Origin: Flavisolibacter sp.
GTDB lineage: Bacteria > Bacteroidota > Bacteroidia > Chitinophagales > Chitinophagaceae
DNA: 6,692 nucleotides
Direction: 5' to 3'
Assembly: GCA_025936195.1 (NCBI GenBank)
Contig: JAICTW010000151.1
Coordinates: 1-6,692 of the forward strand
Each line of letters opens with the position of its first letter. Positions within the stretch are counted from its first letter, which is position 1. Both the position numbers and the translations under genes were made by a program. This document shows positions 1 to 6,459 of this stretch, in pieces. The notes beneath the pieces were generated by a model that worked only from the letters and a program-made list of their open reading frames with translations, ran no database searches and was not told where the DNA came from.

Positions 1-611
1 TGCTTCAGGAAGAACAAGCAAGTGTGCTAATGGAACTTTCGCAATTGGTTAAACCAACTGGAAAAGTTTTTATTGCAGTGAGAAGAGATTTGCAGTCTGA
101 AGGTTTCAGAACACACAAAGTTCATCAGAAGAAAACTTATCAATGTAACGTTATCTTAAACTCAAAATCAATTTTCAAAAATGAAAATTGTGAGATTTAC
201 GAATACAAGCATTACAACCAACTCAAGCGAAAAGAAAATCCGACTTGTCCATTTTGCAATCCTGATTCAGAACGAGAACTAATTGTTGAATCCGCAACTG
301 CTTATTCAATCTTTGATAAATTTCCGGTAAGCAACGGTCATGCTTTAATCATTCCGAAAAAACATTGTACAGATTATTTTGAGTTGACTTTCAAAGAACA
401 ATCTGCTTGTGTGTTCATGCTAAACACAGTAAAGCAAATCATCCAAAAGAAATTTAATCCTGACGGATTTAATCTTGGTATTAATATCAGCGAAGCAGCA
501 GGGCAAACAGTTCCTCATGTTCACATTCATTTAATCCCACGATATAAGGGTGATGTTAAAGAGCCGAGAGGCGGAGTAAGAGGAGTTATCCCAGAGAAAA
601 GAAATTATTAA
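1..611 (+). CDS. Methyltransferase-HIT fusion protein, 3' part (5' end outside window)
   Basis: The reading frame is open to the left edge (first full codon at base 3). GTG at 24 and ATG at 30 are internal codons, not convincing starts. The first ~65 residues resemble the C-terminal end of a class I SAM-dependent methyltransferase, notably the strand-like VKPTGKVFIAVRRDL; the SAM-binding motifs would lie upstream, out of view. A complete HIT domain follows: CPFC (246-257) as the zinc-type CxxC of many HIT hydrolases, then NGHALIIPKKH, then the catalytic histidine triad HVHIHLIP (from 516), and a tail with PRGGVRGVIP. HIT enzymes hydrolyse or transfer nucleotidyl groups (Ap4A-type dinucleotides, AMP conjugates, adenylated DNA ends in aprataxin). 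The substrate here is unknown. Such methyltransferase/HIT fusions are a known architecture. The stop lies 3 bases before the start of the helicase gene, so the two form one operon. The HIT call is firm; the methyltransferase call rests on a short remnant. Confidence 0.85.
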   Translation, partial: LQEEQASVLMELSQLVKPTGKVFIAVRRDLQSEGFRTHKVHQKKTYQCNVILNSKSIFKNENCEIYEYKHYNQLKRKENPTCPFCNPDSERELIVESATAYSIFDKFPVSNGHALIIPKKHCTDYFELTFKEQSACVFMLNTVKQIIQKKFNPDGFNLGINISEAAGQTVPHVHIHLIPRYKGDVKEPRGGVRGVIPEKRNY

Positions 612-617
612 AAATTG
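609..617 (+). other. Same-frame stop/start junction TAA-AAA-TTG
   Basis: The TAA ending the methyltransferase-HIT gene is followed by one AAA codon and then TTG in the same frame. TTG at 615 is the only usable start for the downstream gene: no ATG or GTG occurs before the first exonuclease motif FIDTE, which begins five codons later. No strong Shine-Dalgarno sequence is present; the upstream stretch GAGAAAAG is only weakly purine-rich. Translation of the second gene therefore probably depends on ribosomes finishing the first (reinitiation). Stop-codon readthrough into a single giant polypeptide would need no frame change. Confidence 0.7.
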
Positions 618-3600
618 AACACAATTGCATTTATCGATACTGAGATTGAGCCAAAGAGCCGAAAGATTCTTGACATCGGAAGTGTCAAGAACGATGGAAG
701 CTCTTTTCACAAATCTTCGATAGCTGAGTTCATCCAGTTTCTCAAAGGAACGCAATTCATTTGCGGACATAACATTTTCAACCACGACTTAAAGTATATC
801 GGCAAAGCACTCACTGATGCAGGAATTAATTCTACAAACATCATTGACACATTGTTTCTTTCCCCCCTTCTTTTTCCAACAAAGCCATATCATGCTTTAT
901 TAAAAGACGACAAACTACAATCGGAAGACACAAACAATCCTTTGAATGATTCTATCAAAGCAAAAGATTTGTTTAATGATGAAGTTGCCGTTTTCAGACA
1001 AACAGATGAAACGCTAAAGCAAATTTTCTATTTGCTGCTGAGAGACAAAAAGGAGTTCTATTCCTTTTTTCATTTCATTGCATACACAAGCGAAAGCAAT
1101 GACGTTGAAAAACTAATTCGTCAAAAATTTGAAAATGAAATTTGTGAGGAAGTTGATCTGAAGAAAATAATTTCAGAACATCCGATTGAGCTTGCTTACT
1201 GCTTATCGCTTATAAGCTCTTTTATTGAGCACAGGACAATTCATTCAATCACACCGCCTTGGGTGCTGAAAAATTATCCCGAAGTTGAACGAATAATGTT
1301 TCACTTGCGAAACAAACCTTGTGTAAGTGGGTGCTTGTATTGCAGCAACGCATTAGACATACATAAAGGATTGAAAAGATTATTCGGCTTTAATTCATTC
1401 AGAACCTACGGAGGAGAGCCGCTGCAAGAGAAGGCAGTTAAAGCAGCGGTTGACAACAAATCCATACTTGCGATTTTCCCAACTGGTGGCGGCAAGTCAA
1501 TCACTTTTCAAGTGCCAGCATTGATGAGCGGTGAAAGTGCCAAGGGTTTGACTGTTGTGATTTCTCCCTTGCAATCACTAATGAAAGACCAGGTTGATAA
1601 TCTTGAAAAAGTAGGAATCACCGAAGCAGTTACAATAAATGGTTTGCTTGACCCGATTGAAAGAGCAAAATCTTTTGAGAGAGTTGAAGATGGTTCCGCA
1701 TCTATTCTTTACATCTCACCTGAATCATTGCGTTCAAGAACAATTGAGCGACTGATTTTGGGAAGAAAGATTGTTCGCTTTGTTGTTGACGAGGCACACT
1801 GTTTTTCTTCGTGGGGACAGGATTTCAGGGTTGATTATTTATATATAGGTGATTTCATTAAACAAATTCAAGAGAAGAAAAATCTTGAAGATGGAATTCC
1901 TGTCTCATGCTTTACTGCAACAGCAAAGCAAAAAGTCATTGAAGATATTCGTAACTACTTCAAAGAAAAACTTTCGCTTGATCTAGAATTGTTCACTTCA
2001 AAAGCATCAAGAACAAATCTTCAATATAAAGTTTTTGAAAAGGGAGACGAAGAAGAAAAGTATCAGGCAGTGAGAGATTTAATTGAAGAGAAGAATTGCC
2101 CGACTATCATTTATGTTTCAAGAACACGAAAAGCATATTTGCTTGCAGAGAGATTAACGGAGGATGGTTTCAATGCAAAACCCTATCACGGCAAAATGGA
2201 TGTGAAAGAAAAAACCGCCAACCAAAATGCTTTCATATCAGGCGAAGTTCCAATCATGGTTGCAACTTCTGCTTTCGGAATGGGAGTTGACAAAAAAGAT
2301 GTTGGCATGGTGATTCACTATGAGATTTCCGATTCACTTGAAAACTATATTCAGGAGGCAGGAAGAGCAGGAAGAGATGAAAATATTGTTGCTGATTGCT
2401 TCGTGTTGTTCAACGAGGAAGACCTTGGCAAACATTTCATCTTGCTAAATCAAACCAAACTTTCAATAAAAGAGATTCAACAGATTTGGAAAGCGATAAA
2501 AGAGATTACAAGATTTCGCTCAACAGTTTCAAACTCTGCATTAGAGATTGCACGGAAAGCAGGTTGGGATGATAATGTAGTTGAGATTGAAACAAGAGTA
2601 ACAACAGCCATTGCAGCTCTGGAGGATGCAGGTTATTTAAAGCGTGGGCAAAACATGCCGAGAGTTTTTGCCAATAGCATTCTTTCAAAAAATGCTCAGG
2701 AAGCTATTAACAAAATCAATACTTCAGAAAGATTTGAGGAGAAGCAGAAAGAAAAAGGAATTAGAATCATCAAGAAACTGTTTTCAAGCAAAAGCAGAAA
2801 ACAAACAAATGAAGAATCTGCTGAATCAAGAATTGATTATATCAGTGATCATCTTGGAATTGTGAAAGAAGAAGTAATAAACATTATAAATCTTCTTCGT
2901 CAGGAAAAGATTTTGGCTGATGCAAAAGATTTGACAGCATTTATCAAGAAAGGCGAAAACAAAAATCGTTCTCTCAATATTGTCGAATCGTTTGGTAAGA
3001 TTGAAAACTTTCTGCTTCCAATATTTGAGGAACAGGAAAAACTATTTCACATTAAAGAATTGAATGAAGAAGCGGAACAAAAAGGTTGCGAAGATGTAAA
3101 CACAAACAAGATTAAAACCATCATAAACTTTTGGGCAATCAAGAATTGGATTAAACGCCAGAACGTAGAGTATTCGAAAAATCATATTGTGGTACTTTGC
3201 CTTCATCCTAAACAAATGTTGAATGAGAAGTTGGAAAAGCGGCATGAGTTGGCAAAGTTTATTGTGGAATATCTCTATGAGAAAAGCAATCTGAATATTG
3301 AAGAAAGTGAAGTGGAAAAAGAAGAAGTGTTAGTGGAATTTTCAGTTCATGAGTTGAAAGAAGAATTTGATAAACAACCAAAACTTTTTGAAACGCAAGT
3401 GTCACTTGAAGATATTGAGGACACGCTGTTTTATCTTTCAAGAATTGATGCGATCAAAATTGAAGGAGGGTTTCTTGTAGTTTATAATCGATTGACCATT
3501 GAGCGAGTTGAACAAGACAACTATAAAAAATATACAAAAGATGATTACCGGAAGTTAAATCAGTTTTACGAAAACAGGGTTCAGCAAATTCACATTGTTG

Positions 3601-5432
3601 GAGAGTATGCAAAAAAGATGATTAGCGACTATAAGGACGCTTTACAATTCGTAGAAGATTATTTTCAATTAAACTATAGTTCCTTTCTAAGAAAATATTT
3701 TCCGGGTAGTAAAATTGACAATCTCAAACTCAAAATGACTCCAGGAAAATTTAAACAATTATTTGGAGAACTGTCACCAACACAGTTAAAAATCATAAAC
3801 GATAATGAAACGAGATACATTGTAGTGGCGGCTGGTCCCGGAAGTGGGAAGACAAAAGTGTTGGTTCACAAGCTTGCTTCGCTGTTGTTGATGGAAGATG
3901 TAAAGCATGAACAATTGCTTATGCTGACTTTTTCCAGAGCAGCGGCGACTGAATTCAAAAAGCGCTTGTTAAAACTCATTGGTAATGCAGCCAATTATGT
4001 TGACATAAAAACATTTCACTCTTATTGCTTTGATTTGTTAGGTAAGGTTGGAAGTTTGGAAAAGTCGGATGTGATTTTGAAAAAGACGATTGATAAGATA
4101 AAGAACAAAGAAGTTGAAGCAAGCCGAATTACAAAAACGGTTTTGGTTATAGATGAAGCGCAGGACATAGATGAAGATGAATTCAATTTAATAAATGTTT
4201 TGATGGAACAGAACGAAGAAATGCGAGTGATTGCAGTTGGTGACGATGACCAAAACATTTATGAATTCAGAGGAGCAAGTTCAAAATATCTTGAACAGTT
4301 TATTCAGGTAAATAAAGCGACCAAGCATGAGTTGGTTGAGAATTACAGAAGCAAAAGCAATATCGTAGAATTCACGAATCAGTTTGTAAAGAAAATTAGT
4401 CACCGATTGAAGGTCATTCCAATCATTGCAAAACAAACGGACAATGGTAAAATAAAGTTGGTGCGTTATAAAAGTGGAAATCTCATCACTCCTTTTGTAC
4501 GTGATATACTCTCAACAGGGCTTGCAGGAACTACATGTGTACTTACAAAAACAAATGAAGAAGCATTGCAAATTACGGGGCTTCTTTTGAACCATGGAAT
4601 GAAAGCTAAGCTCATTCAAACGAATGACGGATTCAGTTTGTATAATCTTTGGGAAGTAAGATTTTTTCTAAGTCAATTGAATTTAGCAGACGATGTGTTC
4701 ATTATCAGTGATGATGTTTGGGCAAATGCAAAACGAGAATTGATAAGCAAGTTTCGCAACAGCACAAAGTTGGAAGTGTGCAACAACATCATCAATGATT
4801 TTGAAGCGACTAACCCGAAGAAGAAATACAAATCTGATTTGGAAGTTTTCATTCGTGAATCGAAGTTGGAAGATTTCTTCAATGAGAACGGAGAAACAAT
4901 TTTCGTTTCAACTATTCACAAAGCAAAAGGAAAAGAGTTTGACAATGTTTTTCTAATGCTTGAAAACTTCAACACGATAACTGATGAAACCAAGCGACAG
5001 TTGTATGTTGGAATGACTAGAGCAAAACAAAATTTGACTATTCATTTAAACTCAAACTTTCTTGACAAAATCACTGCAGAGAATTTAGAACGAGTTGATG
5101 ACAGCGAGATTTATTTTCCGCCAGGAGAATTGGCAATGCATCTTACACACGAAGATGTAAACCTTGGATATTTTGAATTTGTTCAGCATCGTATGAAAAA
5201 TGTTTTAAGTGGCGATGTACTTATCAAAAAGGAAGAAGGGTATGCAAATTCAAATGGCGATTTAGTTTTAAAATTCTCGAAGAAGTTTCTTGAATCTAAA
5301 AAGATGCAAGAAAACAAGAGATATGAGTTGACAATGGTAAAAGTGAACTTTATTGTTTATTGGTTAAAAGAAGAAATAAAACAAGAAGTAAAAATTATTT
5401 TGCCTGAACTTTATTTTGAACGGAAAAAATAA
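615..5432 (+). CDS. Exonuclease-RecQ-UvrD triple fusion (DEDD exonuclease plus SF2 and SF1 helicases)
   Basis: This 1605-residue cytoplasmic protein joins three DNA-processing enzymes. Residues 1-125 form a DnaQ-like 3'-5' exonuclease: FIDTE (D8, E10), GHNIFNHD (51-58), and a third-motif candidate NNPLND (107-112). Residues ~230-265 hold a CxxxCxxC cluster (C236, C240, C243). Residues ~265-600 are a RecQ helicase: Walker A PTGGGKS (289-295, K294), SPLQSLMKDQ, DEAH (392-395) with the RecQ aromatic loop CFSSWGQDF, FTATA, ATSAFGMGVD and QEAGRAGRD (580-588). The usual RecQ C-terminal zinc cysteines are absent; residues ~620-880 look like winged-helix or linker sequence. Residues ~1050-1480 are a UvrD/Rep helicase: Q-motif LSPTQ, Walker A GPGSGKT (1074-1080), DEAQD (1180-1184), GDDDQNIYEFRG, ENYRS, STIHKAKGKEFD and YVGMTRAK (1464-1471). 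All core helicase motifs look intact, so both motors should be active. The ~125-residue tail is unassigned. Start is TTG, coupled to the preceding gene. Domain calls are firm; the pathway (repair, recombination or defence) is inference. Confidence 0.95.
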   Translation: MNTIAFIDTEIEPKSRKILDIGSVKNDGSSFHKSSIAEFIQFLKGTQFICGHNIFNHDLKYIGKALTDAGINSTNIIDTLFLSPLLFPTKPYHALLKDDKLQSEDTNNPLNDSIKAKDLFNDEVAVFRQTDETLKQIFYLLLRDKKEFYSFFHFIAYTSESNDVEKLIRQKFENEICEEVDLKKIISEHPIELAYCLSLISSFIEHRTIHSITPPWVLKNYPEVERIMFHLRNKPCVSGCLYCSNALDIHKGLKRLFGFNSFRTYGGEPLQEKAVKAAVDNKSILAIFPTGGGKSITFQVPALMSGESAKGLTVVISPLQSLMKDQVDNLEKVGITEAVTINGLLDPIERAKSFERVEDGSASILYISPESLRSRTIERLILGRKIVRFVVDEAHCFSSWGQDFRVDYLYIGDFIKQIQEKKNLEDGIPVSCFTATAKQKVIEDIRNYFKEKLSLDLELFTSKASRTNLQYKVFEKGDEEEKYQAVRDLIEEKNCPTIIYVSRTRKAYLLAERLTEDGFNAKPYHGKMDVKEKTANQNAFISGEVPIMVATSAFGMGVDKKDVGMVIHYEISDSLENYIQEAGRAGRDENIVADCFVLFNEEDLGKHFILLNQTKLSIKEIQQIWKAIKEITRFRSTVSNSALEIARKAGWDDNVVEIETRVTTAIAALEDAGYLKRGQNMPRVFANSILSKNAQEAINKINTSERFEEKQKEKGIRIIKKLFSSKSRKQTNEESAESRIDYISDHLGIVKEEVINIINLLRQEKILADAKDLTAFIKKGENKNRSLNIVESFGKIENFLLPIFEEQEKLFHIKELNEEAEQKGCEDVNTNKIKTIINFWAIKNWIKRQNVEYSKNHIVVLCLHPKQMLNEKLEKRHELAKFIVEYLYEKSNLNIEESEVEKEEVLVEFSVHELKEEFDKQPKLFETQVSLEDIEDTLFYLSRIDAIKIEGGFLVVYNRLTIERVEQDNYKKYTKDDYRKLNQFYENRVQQIHIVGEYAKKMISDYKDALQFVEDYFQLNYSSFLRKYFPGSKIDNLKLKMTPGKFKQLFGELSPTQLKIINDNETRYIVVAAGPGSGKTKVLVHKLASLLLMEDVKHEQLLMLTFSRAAATEFKKRLLKLIGNAANYVDIKTFHSYCFDLLGKVGSLEKSDVILKKTIDKIKNKEVEASRITKTVLVIDEAQDIDEDEFNLINVLMEQNEEMRVIAVGDDDQNIYEFRGASSKYLEQFIQVNKATKHELVENYRSKSNIVEFTNQFVKKISHRLKVIPIIAKQTDNGKIKLVRYKSGNLITPFVRDILSTGLAGTTCVLTKTNEEALQITGLLLNHGMKAKLIQTNDGFSLYNLWEVRFFLSQLNLADDVFIISDDVWANAKRELISKFRNSTKLEVCNNIINDFEATNPKKKYKSDLEVFIRESKLEDFFNENGETIFVSTIHKAKGKEFDNVFLMLENFNTITDETKRQLYVGMTRAKQNLTIHLNSNFLDKITAENLERVDDSEIYFPPGELAMHLTHEDVNLGYFEFVQHRMKNVLSGDVLIKKEEGYANSNGDLVLKFSKKFLESKKMQENKRYELTMVKVNFIVYWLKEEIKQEVKIILPELYFERKK

Positions 5433-5454
5433 CTTGAACGATTTTTGTTAGATG

Positions 5455-5478
5455 GAACAAAGGACTTAATCCTGGTTC
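5455..5478 (+). terminator. Weak hairpin after the helicase gene, possible terminator
   Basis: GAAC (5455-5458) can pair with GTTC (5475-5478), and AGGA (5461-5464) with TCCT (5470-5473) around a CTTAA loop, with a small AA/G internal bulge between the stems. It lies 22 bases after the helicase stop, where transcription might end before the hipBST unit. The stem is short and the following TTCTGATT is not a proper T-tract, so this may be chance. The rest of 5433-5580 shows no gene or repeat. Confidence 0.22.
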
Positions 5479-5580
5479 TTCTGATTGGAAATTATCCTGA
5501 CTTACGATCAAAAAAACGCTGTATTATAATTCACGATTTCATTTCAAAGCCTTCACTAATACAAATAATGCTTACACATC

Positions 5581-5598
5581 TGAACCCTTTCGGGTATA
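5581..5598. promoter_or_regulatory. Operator-like palindrome 1 (upstream)
   Basis: TGAACCC-TTTC-GGGTATA is an imperfect inverted repeat with a CCC/GGG core. It is the most distal of three related sites and its left arm is the most degenerate. It starts exactly 40 bp before operator 2. It is probably bound by the HipB-like protein encoded downstream; this is inferred from position and symmetry. Confidence 0.6.
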
Positions 5599-5620
5599 AA
5601 TAATTAAAATAATCTTGTTT

Positions 5621-5638
5621 TATACCCTTTCAGGTATA
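5621..5638. promoter_or_regulatory. Operator-like palindrome 2 (over the -33 region)
   Basis: TATACCC-TTTC-AGGTATA is an inverted repeat with arms TATACC/GGTATA. It covers the position where a Bacteroidota -33 element would lie relative to the -7 box at 5655-5662, and no clear TTG element is present there. Repressor binding should block RNA polymerase. It starts exactly 40 bp from each neighbouring site. Confidence 0.7.
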
Positions 5639-5654
5639 TTTTAAATATATTGTT

Positions 5655-5662
5655 TATATTTG
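5655..5662 (+). promoter_or_regulatory. Bacteroidota-type promoter -7 element of the hipBST operon
   Basis: TATATTTG matches the TAnnTTTG consensus used by the Bacteroidota primary sigma factor. Transcription would begin around 5667-5670, inside operator 3, giving a leader of only about 11-14 bases before the ATG at 5681. No convincing -33 TTG is seen at the expected distance; operator 2 lies there instead. Confidence 0.65.
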
Positions 5663-5678
5663 TACCCTATAGGGTATA
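5661..5678. promoter_or_regulatory. Operator-like palindrome 3 (over transcription start and ribosome site)
   Basis: TGTACCC-TATA-GGGTATA contains the perfect 14-bp palindrome TACCCTATAGGGTA (5663-5676). It overlaps the last bases of the -7 element, the expected transcription start, and an AGGG (5671-5674) spaced six bases from the hipB-like ATG that could act as the ribosome-binding site. One site may thus affect both transcription and leader structure. It is the most symmetric of the three sites. Confidence 0.75.
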
Positions 5679-5680
5679 AA

Positions 5681-5914
5681 ATGGAACAAACAACTTCTTT
5701 ACTTATCTTTTTAAAGGAAAAACGAAAGCAGCTTAATCTAACTCAATCTGACTTGGCTGAGAAAGCAGGCGTAGGACTGCGCTTTGTTCGTGAAATGGAA
5801 CAGGGTAAAACTACTTTACGCATGGATAAGGTAAATCAGGTATTAAAACTATTTGGTGCTGAATTGGGTGTTATTCCTGTGAACAGAAATAAATTGATAG
5901 ATGAGAAAGGCTGA
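5681..5914 (+). CDS. hipB: HipB-like XRE-family antitoxin/repressor
   Basis: This 77-residue protein is mostly one Cro/C1-type helix-turn-helix domain. The HTH core spans about residues 18-43 (LTQSDLAEKAGV, then FVREMEQGK), followed by the segment TLRMDKVNQVLKLFGAELGV typical of HipB proteins of hipBA/hipBST loci. HipB dimers bind palindromic operators, repress their own operon and help neutralise the HipA/HipT kinase. ATG 5681 is chosen over an in-frame TTG at 5660, because that codon lies within the promoter -7 box, upstream of the likely transcript start, and ATG keeps the usual HipB length. Three palindromes lie directly upstream, consistent with autorepression. The gene overlaps the next by 14 bases, indicating coupled translation. 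Family assignment is firm; activity is inferred. Confidence 0.9.
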   Translation: MEQTTSLLIFLKEKRKQLNLTQSDLAEKAGVGLRFVREMEQGKTTLRMDKVNQVLKLFGAELGVIPVNRNKLIDEKG

Positions 5915-6221
5915 AATAAAAATGCATACCGATACAGCAGGATACCTTGTGCAGGATGAGGAAGGATTTTCTTTTACTTATAGTGAAGAATATTTAAACA
6001 CTGCGAACGCAGAACCCATAAGTTTAACACTGCCACTACAAAAAGAAGCATACAAAGACAAAGTGATATTCCCATTTTTTGACGGTTTAATTCCTGAAGG
6101 TTGGTTGTTGAATATAGCTGAAAAAAATTGGAAACTCAATCCCCGTGACCGGATGGGTTTACTGCTTGCCTGCTGCAAAGATTGCATCGGAGCAGTAAGT
6201 GTAATTGAAGTGCAAGAATAA
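5901..6221 (+). CDS. hipS: HipS-like protein (stand-alone HipA N-terminal subdomain)
   Basis: This 106-residue protein corresponds to the N-terminal subdomain of HipA as a separate polypeptide. Hallmarks are GYLVQDEEGFSFTYSEEYL (14-32), ISLTLPL (40-46), FPFFDGLIPEGWLL (57-70) and the C-terminal GLLLACCKDCIGAVSV (86-101). In the E. coli O127 HipBST system the equivalent HipS protein is the antitoxin that binds and inhibits the HipT kinase; an inhibitory tryptophan has been reported there, and W68 in PEGWLL is a candidate equivalent, not tested. The ATG at 5901 is preferred to ATG 5922 because MRKAEI begins the first strand typical of the family. The start overlaps the hipB-like gene by 14 bases in another frame, and the stop lies 4 bases before the kinase start. 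No signal peptide or membrane segment is seen. Confidence 0.88.
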   Translation: MRKAEIKMHTDTAGYLVQDEEGFSFTYSEEYLNTANAEPISLTLPLQKEAYKDKVIFPFFDGLIPEGWLLNIAEKNWKLNPRDRMGLLLACCKDCIGAVSVIEVQE

Positions 6222-6225
6222 AACT

Positions 6226-6459
6226 ATGACAAAAAAAAGATGTTTATATTGTTACCAGGTATTGGAAGATGCAGAAAAAGATTTTCATCCGCTTTGCAGC
6301 AGAAAAATATTTGGTAAACCTGACCCTCCCATACTGCCCTATACTGAAGCGCAAATGCTTGAACTTGCTGAAAAGGTTATTCGCAGCAGGGTTACAGTTA
6401 CTGGCGTTCAGCCAAAATTGTCTCTTGATATTGAACCGGCAGAAAAGTACAGAACCTAA
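6226..6459 (+). CDS. hipT: HipT-like kinase, N-terminal part, ends at a frameshift
   Basis: ATG 6226 opens 4 bases after the HipS-like stop and encodes 77 residues before a TAA at 6457. Residues 6-24 carry CLYC and HPLC (C6, C9, H21, C24), a small zinc-ribbon-like knuckle. Residues 55-66 hold the kinase glycine-rich, ATP-binding loop, RVTVTGVQPKLS. HipT kinases are Ser/Thr kinases of the HipA family; E. coli HipT phosphorylates tryptophanyl-tRNA synthetase. There the loop carries the autophosphorylated serines S57 and S59; here T57 and T59 occupy the corresponding motif. The final residues (about AEKYRT) do not fit the family, and the expected sequence resumes in the next frame, so this is a fragment of a frameshifted gene. 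The TTG at 6205 inside the upstream gene is an unlikely start. Confidence 0.8.
   Translation: MTKKRCLYCYQVLEDAEKDFHPLCSRKIFGKPDPPILPYTEAQMLELAEKVIRSRVTVTGVQPKLSLDIEPAEKYRT
6443..6456 (+). other. Frameshift zone in the HipT-like gene
   Basis: Family-like sequence is in the first frame up to about SLDIEP (ending near 6438) and in the next frame from about PKRFTIVG (6455 on). Both frames are open across this stretch. The switch is +1, equal to one extra base or two missing bases. The run AAAA at 6443-6446 is the obvious candidate: removing one A gives a continuous reading into EPKRFTIVG. Confidence 0.75.

Noticed and set aside
24..30. GTG at 24 or ATG at 30 as the true start of the HIT gene
   Set aside because: The frame is open through to base 3 and the residues before and after look like continuous methyltransferase sequence, so the gene is truncated by the window edge.
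3042..3441. Minus-strand open frames within the helicase gene (3042-3245, 3259-3441, and others at 2506, 4022, 4673)
   Set aside because: They lie wholly inside a well-supported gene, show no recognisable domain, and are antisense shadows.
5481..5580. Possible small gene or RNA in the spacer
   Set aside because: No open frame of useful length, no convincing stable fold and no promoter match was seen.
5581..5678. Three 40-bp-spaced palindromes as a short CRISPR array or plasmid iterons
   Set aside because: The units are symmetric, only 18 bp, placed around a promoter in front of a HipB-like repressor gene, and no Cas or replication gene is present.
5660..5680. TTG at 5660 as start of the HipB-like protein
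   Set aside because: It falls within the promoter -7 element and would add residues encoded by operator 3; ATG 5681 fits the family.
5978..6187. Minus-strand frame opposite the HipS-like gene
   Set aside because: It is antisense to a clear HipA-N-type protein and has no family resemblance.
6205..6225. TTG at 6205 as start of the HipT-like protein
   Set aside because: It lies inside the HipS-like gene, and ATG 6226 right after that stop gives the expected beginning before the CxxC motif.
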